NCBI GenBank assembly: GCA_020853525.1
Contig: JADYYS010000006.1
Span: 1 to 64,000 of the forward strand
DNA from: Ardenticatenales bacterium
Lineage (GTDB): Bacteria > Chloroflexota > Anaerolineae > Epilineales > Epilineaceae
Length of the DNA stretch: 64,000 nt
Direction: 5' to 3'
Part shown: in pieces, positions 57,120 through 64,000 of the stretch
Numbering within the stretch: position 1 is the first letter of the stretch
Layout of the letters: every line of letters begins with the position of its first letter
The notes under the pieces: model-generated
Told to the model about the DNA's origin: nothing
Seen by the model: the letters and a program-made list of their open reading frames with translations, nothing else
Database searches by the model: none
Position numbers and translations under genes: made by a program

Positions 57120-60100
57120 ATGTCGCCCCGCCGTCCGCTCGTTCGTCGCCAACGCGCTCGTTTGACGTCCACGATAGGGGTCGGCGCGATGCTCATCGCG
57201 TTGTCGCTCGTCGCGTCGTCACCCGTATCGGGACGGCCGCTCGGCCAGGCGCCGACCCCGGTACCGACCGCCGAGTCGTCGATGCGGAAGCTCCTGTTCC
57301 TGCCCGTCCTCCAGCGCAGCTGGTCGACGGCGACGAGCACGCTCGGCGATCCCGGCGCGCCGGGCCTCGGCAATCCGGGCTATGACGTCGAAAGCTATGA
57401 CGTGCGCCTGGCGTTTCGCATCGATCCGGGCACGGTCGGCCAGGGCGGGCAGCCCCCGCGCGTCGAGTACACCGCGGTCGCGTTCGTCCATGCGTACACC
57501 AACGTCGACCGCGTCGACCAGATCGCTCTCGACTTCGTGCTGCCGTCCGGCCCGGTCGATGTGCTGCTCGACGACGCGCCGGTCCGATGGTGGGCCGGGG
57601 CGGGCAACAAGGTCTGGGTCGCGTTGCCGCCGAACTGGGCGCGCGGAACGCGCTTCAACATCCGGTTCCAGTACACGAGCAGCGCCGGGTTCTCGGTCCG
57701 GCGGGCCAGCCAGGACAACGCGGACACGCTTCAGATCTGGACGCCAGTCGGCAACGCCAGCACCTGGTTCCCGGTGAACCACCACCCGCGCGATCGCGCC
57801 GAGTTCTCGTTCACGCTGACGGCGCCCGATCCGTACCTGGCCGTCGCCAACGGCCGTCGGGTGAACCACTTCCACGATTCCGGCGCCACGACGTCCGTCT
57901 TCTTCACGAAGCGGCAGATGGCCACCGCGGACGCGATGGTGAACATCGGCCGCTACATCGTCGACGAGTCCGAGAGCGAGAGCGGCCTGCCGCTGATGAG
58001 CTACACGTTCCGGCCCGTCGACGAGGCCAAGCCGACGATTCAGGCGCTCACCCGCCAGCTCGAGTGGTTCGGCGATCGCCTGTTCGGCAATCCGTACGGC
58101 AACATGACGTTCGTCGAAACCGGTGCGACCGGCTCGGCATCGCTGGCCGGGATGTTCGTCGTCGGGCGCAACCAGGCGAACGTGCGGACGGTCTACTGGG
58201 AGCGCAACGCCGCCCTCATGGCGCGGCAGTGGTTCGGCGCCGCCGTCGGCGTCCAGAACCGGGGCGACGACTGGCTGAACACCGGTCTGACGACATACCT
58301 CGGCTACCTGTACCAGGCGCGTGACCAGGGGCCGGAGATCATCCGCGCCCGCCTTGCGGCCCTCGAATCGGCCTACGCGTTCGGCGTCACCCGCGACGTC
58401 GCGCTGTCGGACCTGCCGGGCGACGGCTCGGCGTCGACGCAGGCCGTGGCGGCGAACAAGGCGCCGTGGGCCTATCACAATGTGCGCTGGCGGCTGGGCG
58501 ACGACGTGTTCTGGCAGGTGCTGCGCGATTACATCAAGAAGACGCCGCAGCTGCTCGCTTCCCTGCCCGCCTTCGAAGCCGCCGCGATCGACAACCTGAC
58601 GGAACCGCCCGACTTCTTCCGTGCCGTGCTCGACATCCACTTCCGAGCGGCCAAGACGCCTCGAATGAACCTGGCATGGTCGCGCGCCGGCGGTACGGCC
58701 CGGGCACGGGTCTGCCAGCTCACCGCCGAGCCGAATGGGATCGTGCTGCCGCTGCAGCTGTACGGCAGCTCCGGCACGGCCCTCGGCACCCTGGTCATCC
58801 GCAAGCTGGACGAGGCCTTCGAGATCCCGTACGACGGGACGCTGAGCGCGCTGACACCCGACCCCGATCAGATCGCCCTCGCCGACATCATCGTGCATCC
58901 GATGGGCGATGTGCCGTTGCCCGAGTGCGCCGCGCTGCCGCAGCCGGCGATCGCGACGGGCGGGGCGGCGACGATGGGGGCGTCCGGGGCCGTCGTCGAG
59001 GCGGGAGGCTTGCATGGCGATGGTGAGGGCGACGGCACCGTCTTCGACGTCGGCACCGACGACGAAACCGGTGCCGTCGTCCATGCCATGCGCAAGGCGC
59101 ACGCGCTGCGCCACTTCCAGCCGGCCCTCGACGCTGACACGGCTGTCGAGACGGCCGCCGACAACGTCGCCGCCGACAACATCGCCGCCGACATCGCCGC
59201 CGACGTCGCACACCCGCACGCCGCCGTGCCCGGCGAACCGTCGATGGGTGATCCGTACATCCCCTACCTGGGCAACACGGGCTACGACGTCATCACCTAC
59301 ACCGTCAAGGCCCGGATCGACCCGGTGGCGGGACGCGTGGACGCCGACACGACGGTTCAGGCGCGGAGCGTGATCAGCGGCCTGAGCCGGATCAGCCTCG
59401 ACTTCATCCGCATGAGCGCGGACGGCAAGGACGGCCTGGCGGTCACGACCGTCGAGGTCGACGGCCGGGCGGCGACGTACGAGCGGCCGGCGGACGTCGA
59501 CAAGATCTGGCTGGACCTTGCGCAACCGCTGGCCGACGGCCAGGCCTTCACGATGCGCTTCGTGTACGGCGGCGAGCCGCGTGAGGGCGGGACGGACATC
59601 TTCAGCGGCGGCCTGATGCCGCACAGCCAGCAGACGATGTATGCGATCTCCGAGCCCAACGGCACACGCAACTGGATCCCGTGCAACGACCACCCGCGCG
59701 ACAAGGCGGTGTTCCGCTTCGAGATCACCGCGCCGGCGCCCTTCCGCTCCGCCGCCAACGGCGTCCTCGTCGAGGAGCGCATCGGCGAGACGGAATCGAC
59801 GGCCGTCTTCGAGATGCGCCAGCCGATGAGCACCTACCTGGCCGGCGCCGCCGTCGGCCGCTATCGAACAGCCGATCAGGCCGGGCCGGACGGCGTGACG
59901 ATCCGTCACTACTTCCTCAACGAGCCCGCCGTCGGGATGCGCGTCGTCGACGTCACGCCCGACATCCTGAGCGTTTTCGGCCGCCTCGTGGCGCCGTACG
60001 CGTTCGACAGCTACGGCCACTTCGCGGCGCCCGACTTCGGCGGCGGGATGGAGAACCAGTCGATGACGGCGATCGGCGCCAACGTCTTCACGACGCGCAC

Positions 60101-60890
60101 ACCGCGCAACTCCTACAGCCTGATCGCCCACGAGGCCGCCCACCAATGGTTCGGCGACGCGATCAGCCCGTACTCGTGGGCCGACATCTGGCTGAACGAG
60201 GGCTTCGCAACGTACTTCGCCGAACTCTGGCGCGCGGACCGCGTGGGCCCGGAGCCGCTGGGGTGGCGGATGGAGGGCCTGCGCTACGCGATTCTGAACG
60301 GCGGCGCGAACGCGCCCGTAAGCCAGCCGATCCCGGCCGACATGTTCGGCACGAACACGTACGAGAAGGGCGGCTGGGTGCTCCACATGCTGCGCGCCCA
60401 GCTCGGCGAGGAGGCCTTCTGGAAGGGTCTGCGGGCGTACTACGCGGCGTTCGAGTACGGCAACGCCAAGACGGACGACCTCGAGGCGGCGCTGGCGGCC
60501 GAGGCGACCGGGACGGGCGTGGACGTCGAGGCGGCGTTCGACCAGTGGGTCCATCGGGCGGGCCAGCCGGTGGTGTACGCCGGCTGGACGCAGGGAGCGG
60601 ACGACGTCGTGCGCGTGCGGCTGTGCCAAAGCGAACCGGCGTTCGACCTCCCGATCACCGTCGCCGCCCATCAGAAGAACGGATCGCTACGGGCATCGGG
60701 CCGTCTCACCGGTGCCCAGTCGGACCTCGAAGTGTCGACGACGGAGTTCCCGTTCAAGGACGTAGCGGGCGTCACCGTCGACCCCGACGTCGAGCTGCTG
60801 GCCGACATCCGCGTCGTCCGCCTCGCCGACGGTGCGGCGACGGCGTGCGACGCGGTGGCGGCGGCCTGGGCGGCGGGCGGGAAACCGTAA
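57120..60890 (+). CDS. Secreted double-domain M1-family metallopeptidase, N-terminal copy inactive
   Basis: The product is 1256 aa. The start is the ATG at 57120; the raw ORF runs back through the FMO gene. A signal segment (VGAMLIALSLVASSPVSG) and the short FLPVLQR motif come first. Two M1-like units follow. Unit 1 (about residues 90-610) aligns in layout, but the zinc motif is ALMARQWFG instead of HExxH (about residues 365-369). Unit 2 (about 710-1230) is complete: GGGMENQ, then HEAAHQWFGD (H1004, E1005, H1008) and E1027 in WLNEGFATYF, giving HExxH-x18-E. Each unit opens with the same GNxGYDVxxYxV phrase. It is probably an exported aminopeptidase with a non-catalytic partner domain. Confidence 0.88.
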   Translation: MSPRRPLVRRQRARLTSTIGVGAMLIALSLVASSPVSGRPLGQAPTPVPTAESSMRKLLFLPVLQRSWSTATSTLGDPGAPGLGNPGYDVESYDVRLAFRIDPGTVGQGGQPPRVEYTAVAFVHAYTNVDRVDQIALDFVLPSGPVDVLLDDAPVRWWAGAGNKVWVALPPNWARGTRFNIRFQYTSSAGFSVRRASQDNADTLQIWTPVGNASTWFPVNHHPRDRAEFSFTLTAPDPYLAVANGRRVNHFHDSGATTSVFFTKRQMATADAMVNIGRYIVDESESESGLPLMSYTFRPVDEAKPTIQALTRQLEWFGDRLFGNPYGNMTFVETGATGSASLAGMFVVGRNQANVRTVYWERNAALMARQWFGAAVGVQNRGDDWLNTGLTTYLGYLYQARDQGPEIIRARLAALESAYAFGVTRDVALSDLPGDGSASTQAVAANKAPWAYHNVRWRLGDDVFWQVLRDYIKKTPQLLASLPAFEAAAIDNLTEPPDFFRAVLDIHFRAAKTPRMNLAWSRAGGTARARVCQLTAEPNGIVLPLQLYGSSGTALGTLVIRKLDEAFEIPYDGTLSALTPDPDQIALADIIVHPMGDVPLPECAALPQPAIATGGAATMGASGAVVEAGGLHGDGEGDGTVFDVGTDDETGAVVHAMRKAHALRHFQPALDADTAVETAADNVAADNIAADIAADVAHPHAAVPGEPSMGDPYIPYLGNTGYDVITYTVKARIDPVAGRVDADTTVQARSVISGLSRISLDFIRMSADGKDGLAVTTVEVDGRAATYERPADVDKIWLDLAQPLADGQAFTMRFVYGGEPREGGTDIFSGGLMPHSQQTMYAISEPNGTRNWIPCNDHPRDKAVFRFEITAPAPFRSAANGVLVEERIGETESTAVFEMRQPMSTYLAGAAVGRYRTADQAGPDGVTIRHYFLNEPAVGMRVVDVTPDILSVFGRLVAPYAFDSYGHFAAPDFGGGMENQSMTAIGANVFTTRTPRNSYSLIAHEAAHQWFGDAISPYSWADIWLNEGFATYFAELWRADRVGPEPLGWRMEGLRYAILNGGANAPVSQPIPADMFGTNTYEKGGWVLHMLRAQLGEEAFWKGLRAYYAAFEYGNAKTDDLEAALAAEATGTGVDVEAAFDQWVHRAGQPVVYAGWTQGADDVVRVRLCQSEPAFDLPITVAAHQKNGSLRASGRLTGAQSDLEVSTTEFPFKDVAGVTVDPDVELLADIRVVRLADGAATACDAVAAAWAAGGKP

Positions 60891-60954
60891 CGATCCGACC
60901 GCACGCTCGTCCGACCGCGGGGCTCGTCCGGCCGCTGCGCGCGACGGGCGCGGC

Positions 60955-60984
60955 TTGACGACGGTCTTGCCCATCGCCTAGTCT
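60955..60984 (+). promoter_or_regulatory. Promoter of the second tandem M1-like gene
   Basis: TTGACG, an 18-bp spacer and TAGTCT lie about 40 bp before the ATG at 61025. Confidence 0.5.
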
Positions 60985-61024
60985 TGCCCCAGCGAATGCA
61001 ACCCACGACTTCGGAGCCTGCATC

Positions 61025-64000
61025 ATGACCACGGTTCGCTCGCTTCTCACCGCGCCCACCCTCCGCCGCCTCGCCGCGATCATCGCCGGCGCCGTCGTCG
61101 CCGGCTCGGCCGTCGCCTCGGCCCGCCCTGCCGCCCAGGACCCGACGCCGCCGGCCGGCCCCCGCTCGCTGGCCTACCTGCCGATGCTCCAGCGGACGTG
61201 GTTCGCCGCCGATGAGCCGGGCTACGACGTCGAGAGCTACGACATCCGGCTGAACGTCGACATCGTCACCTCGGGTGGCACGACCCCCCGGGAGCTGATG
61301 GACATCTCCAGCGGGACCACGATTCGCGGCCGCACGACGGTCGACGGCCTGTCCGAGATCGACGTCGCGTTCATCCGACTGAACAACGAGCCCCTCGAGA
61401 TCCGCCTCGACGGCGCCCCGGCCCGCTGGGTGCCGAGCGACGACAAGGAGCACATCTGGGTCGCGCTCCCGCAGGCGGCACCGCGCGGCACGCCGTTCGA
61501 GATCGAGCTGACATACGACAACAGCCAATCGTTTCCGGCGCGGTACGCCCAGCCGGACGGCAAGTTGATCGTCCACGCTGCGTACGGCGCCGAGCCCGGC
61601 TACTGGTACCCCGGCAGCCCGGACGCAGACGACCGCGCACGCTTCAGGCTGAGCGTCGCCGTGCCGGAGCCGTTCATCGTCGTCGTGAACGCGGAGCGCG
61701 AGCGCGAGGACCGCGCGGACGGTAAGGCGATTTCGGTTTGGACGGTGGACTCGATCCTGCCGAGGGACCTCCGAGTGCACTTCGGCCGCTTCAGCGTCGT
61801 CGAGCGGGTCAGCGCGGCGGGCATCCCGCTCGCCTTGTACAGCCCGCGGCCGCCCGAGCAGAGCGGACCCGTCCTGGACGCCGTCGTCCGCCAGATCGAC
61901 TGGTTCGCGGCGCGGTTGGGTGCGCCGTACCCGCAGCTTCGGATCATCGACGCCGGAACCGAGGATCCACAGAAGTTCTACTCGTCCCCGCAGCAGGTGT
62001 CGTCGGCCGTGCCGGGAATGTTCGTCCTCGGCTCGGCGGACGCGAGGGACGGCATGCGGTTCGTCGACCGCAGCGCCGTAAACCGGCTCGCCGCCCTGTG
62101 GTTTCCGGTCGTGTACGACGACACGTACTGCTTTCACAACGGCCTGAACGACTACCTCGGCCTACTGTACGGCGCACGCGACCAAGGCCCCGAGCTCGTG
62201 CGCGCCCGACTCATGGCGTTCGAGCGCAACTACATCCAGTGGGTCACGGCGGACGCCCCGCTCGCGACGCTGCAGGGCGTGTACGAGGATCTCAACCTTG
62301 GCAACGTCGCGAACAACAAGCCGCCGTTCGCCGTGCACGCTGTCCGCCTCGCCCTCGGCGACGCGCCGTTCTGGACGGCGTTGCGGCGCTACCGCGCCGG
62401 CCTCCGGCCGGGCGAGTGGTCGCTCGCGGCGTTCGAGGCGGCGGCGATCGAGGCCGCCGGTCCGGACGGGGCGGCGATGCGCGCCCGGATCGAGGCCAAC
62501 TTCCACCAGGCCGCCGTGCCGCGCCTGCACCTGGCGTGGTCGCGCGCCGACGGCAAGGTCCGCATCCGGATCTGCCAATGGACGGCCCAGCCCGTGTCCT
62601 TCGCGCTGCCGGTCGCGCTCCACGGCAGCGCCGGCGTCGTCGCATCGACCCTTGCGGTTCAGGCTGCCGACCAGGTCGCCGAGCTGCCATACGCCGGGAT
62701 CCTTGAGGCCATCACGCCCGATCCGGAGCAGGCGATCCTGGCCGATGTCGTCGTCCGGCCGATGTGGGACGCCGCGCTCCCGGCGTGCGCCGACCTGCCG
62801 CCGCCGGCAACAGGTCCATCCGGCGGACGTGCGCCCGCGGGCGGGGAAGACATCGCTCGGACCGATGCGCCGGGCTCGGACGAAGCGCCCAGCCGCCCAG
62901 CGGACGCGGCGGCGGGCGGGTCGATCGACGCGGCCGGGGAGCCTTCCATCGGCGACCCGTTCGAACCGACGTTGGGCAACACGGGCTATGACGTCATCAC
63001 GTACACCGTCCGGGCCCGCATCGACCCGGTCGACAAGCAGGTCGACGCCGAAACGACGGTCGAGGCGCGCGCCGTCGTCACGGACCTGACCCGGCTCAGC
63101 CTGGACTTCCTTCGCGTCGTGGGCGGCGCCGGCCTCGCGCTCTCGGCCGTCGAGGTGGACGGCGCGGCCGCGACGTACGAGCAGCCGGCGGACATGGAGA
63201 AGCTCTGGGTCGACCTGCCGCGCCCGATGGCCGCCGGCGAGCCGTTCACGATGCGCTTCGCCTACGCCGGCACGCCGCGCGTCGTGCGGGGCGGGCTGCG
63301 GCCGGGCGCCCGGCAGACGATGCGGTCGTCCGGAGTGCCGACGGGCACCGGCAACTGGATCCCGGTGAACGACCACCCGCAGGACAAGGCGGTATGGCGG
63401 TTCGAGCTCACGGTCTCGCCGCCGTTCCGGGCTGTCGCCAGCGGCGTCCTCGTCGAGGAGCGCGCCGGCGATGCGGCATCGACCTTCGTCTACGAGATGC
63501 ACCAGCCGATGGCGCCGTCCGGCGTCGCGGCCAGCGTCGGGCCGTTCACGACCGTCGAGCGCGCCGGGCCGGGCGGGCTGCCGATCCGCTTCCATGTCCT
63601 GGACGACCCCGCGGTGATGCTGCGGGCCGCCTCGCGGACGCCGGACCTCGTCGCCGCGCTGAGCCGGCGGATCGCGCCGTACCCATTCGAAAGCTACGAC
63701 CTCTTCGCCGCGACGGGAGCGTCCGGCGGCCTGCCGTACCAGGCGACGATGGCCGTGGACGACCAACGCCTCCTGACGGAGAACCCGAGGACGTTCGAGA
63801 GTCGGATCGCGAACGCGACCGCCTACCAATGGTTCGGCGCGTCCGTCAGCCCGCACTTGTGGTCCGACATCTGGTTGACCGCCGGGCTGCCGACGTACCT
63901 CCAGTTCGTCGCCGTCGACGACGGCGTCGGTATCGAGCCGATCGCGTGGCGGATGGAGGACATCCGCGAGCTCGTCCTGCGGTACGGCGGGCGCACGCCG
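61025..64000 (+). CDS. Secreted double-domain M1-like pseudopeptidase (3' end beyond the window)
   Basis: An open frame of 992 codons runs from the ATG at 61025 to the last base without a stop. It is absent from the ORF track, probably because it is incomplete. It is a paralogue of the preceding gene: signal peptide (LAAIIAGAVVAGSAVASA), the YLPMLQR motif, GYDVESYDIRL, unit 1 with NRLAALWFPVVYDD in place of the zinc motif, and unit 2 from GNTGYDVITYTVRARIDPV. In unit 2, where the neighbour has HEAAHQWFGD, this protein has NATAYQWFGA (residues 930-939). The distal Glu is Ala (A953) and GGMENQ has become GGLPYQ. Both units therefore lack the catalytic residues, while the fold-defining sequence around them is kept. 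Confidence 0.87.
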   Translation, partial: MTTVRSLLTAPTLRRLAAIIAGAVVAGSAVASARPAAQDPTPPAGPRSLAYLPMLQRTWFAADEPGYDVESYDIRLNVDIVTSGGTTPRELMDISSGTTIRGRTTVDGLSEIDVAFIRLNNEPLEIRLDGAPARWVPSDDKEHIWVALPQAAPRGTPFEIELTYDNSQSFPARYAQPDGKLIVHAAYGAEPGYWYPGSPDADDRARFRLSVAVPEPFIVVVNAEREREDRADGKAISVWTVDSILPRDLRVHFGRFSVVERVSAAGIPLALYSPRPPEQSGPVLDAVVRQIDWFAARLGAPYPQLRIIDAGTEDPQKFYSSPQQVSSAVPGMFVLGSADARDGMRFVDRSAVNRLAALWFPVVYDDTYCFHNGLNDYLGLLYGARDQGPELVRARLMAFERNYIQWVTADAPLATLQGVYEDLNLGNVANNKPPFAVHAVRLALGDAPFWTALRRYRAGLRPGEWSLAAFEAAAIEAAGPDGAAMRARIEANFHQAAVPRLHLAWSRADGKVRIRICQWTAQPVSFALPVALHGSAGVVASTLAVQAADQVAELPYAGILEAITPDPEQAILADVVVRPMWDAALPACADLPPPATGPSGGRAPAGGEDIARTDAPGSDEAPSRPADAAAGGSIDAAGEPSIGDPFEPTLGNTGYDVITYTVRARIDPVDKQVDAETTVEARAVVTDLTRLSLDFLRVVGGAGLALSAVEVDGAAATYEQPADMEKLWVDLPRPMAAGEPFTMRFAYAGTPRVVRGGLRPGARQTMRSSGVPTGTGNWIPVNDHPQDKAVWRFELTVSPPFRAVASGVLVEERAGDAASTFVYEMHQPMAPSGVAASVGPFTTVERAGPGGLPIRFHVLDDPAVMLRAASRTPDLVAALSRRIAPYPFESYDLFAATGASGGLPYQATMAVDDQRLLTENPRTFESRIANATAYQWFGASVSPHLWSDIWLTAGLPTYLQFVAVDDGVGIEPIAWRMEDIRELVLRYGGRTP

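Noticed and set aside
57219-60671. 1150-aa minus-strand ORF opposite the first M1-like gene
   Set aside because: It is a shadow of codon bias in a GC-rich genome. The plus strand has a signal peptide, M1 motifs and a proper start, and the minus frame shows no motif.

Overview
The window is very GC-rich, densely packed chromosomal DNA with many ATGA and GTGA stop/start overlaps and frequent GTG and TTG starts. Several features point to a free-living member of the Chloroflexota, probably Anaerolineae-like. These are a hypothetical protein with the MGRVINTDSTG N-terminus that I associate with that phylum, a DUF1461/TIGR01906 membrane protein, threonine-proline-rich surface linkers, multiple ECF sigma factors and two complete sigma/anti-sigma style loci. 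The phylum assignment is inference from gene content (about 60% sure). No rRNA, tRNA or CRISPR array was seen.

Layout. 1-126: end of one copy of an IS256-family element. 169-247: first of four 79-bp inverted-repeat elements. 273-2172: formyltransferase-like protein, GNAT and a conserved hypothetical. 2224-6678: a large DUF2339 membrane protein and a lipoprotein. 6841-13814: a complete block from glutamyl-tRNA to the late heme steps, hemA-hemC-hemD-hemB-hemE-hemG, fused by overlapping stop/start codons. 14050-17173: RpoD-type sigma factor behind a clear promoter, thioesterase, CBS/CorC protein and cytidine deaminase. 17243-21790 (minus): ECF sigma, zinc-finger anti-sigma, VWA protein and sugar nucleotidyltransferase. 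22043-23996 (plus): two paralogous ECF sigmas and a membrane protein. 23917-32792: a complete peptide/nickel-type ABC importer with two binding lipoproteins, two permeases and two ATPases. 33027-34034: secreted protein ending in a strong terminator. 34229-38327: scpB, pseudouridine synthase, cmk, DUF1461 protein and plsC-like acyltransferase as one operon. 38402-39749 (minus): DUF2071 and a small membrane protein. 39880-41450: intact IS256-family element. 41722-42489: REP-associated tyrosine transposase. 42555-47865: purine cluster purD-purP-purP2-purE-purC. 47925-51388 (minus): two unknown proteins and a GT39-like glycosyltransferase. 51526-55642 (minus): rsmE-like, prmA, dnaJ and hrcA. 55732-57000: flavin monooxygenase. 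57120-64000: two giant secreted tandem M1-peptidase-like proteins, the second cut by the window edge.

Points of most interest. (1) An archaeal-type purine route: two different PurP paralogues lie side by side in a bacterial pur operon. (2) A family of exactly 79-bp palindromic elements; three of the four copies supply the TAG stop codon of the gene before them inside operons. (3) A REP-like palindrome is present twice, in frame, inside the ORF of the RAYT transposase that would be expected to mobilise it, and a shorter relative lies in frame inside a glycosyltransferase. (4) The two M1-like proteins are double-domain. One has a dead N-terminal and a live C-terminal peptidase domain; in the other both domains have lost the zinc-site residues. 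(5) Several promoters place the start codon about 6-10 nt after the -10 box, which suggests leaderless mRNAs.
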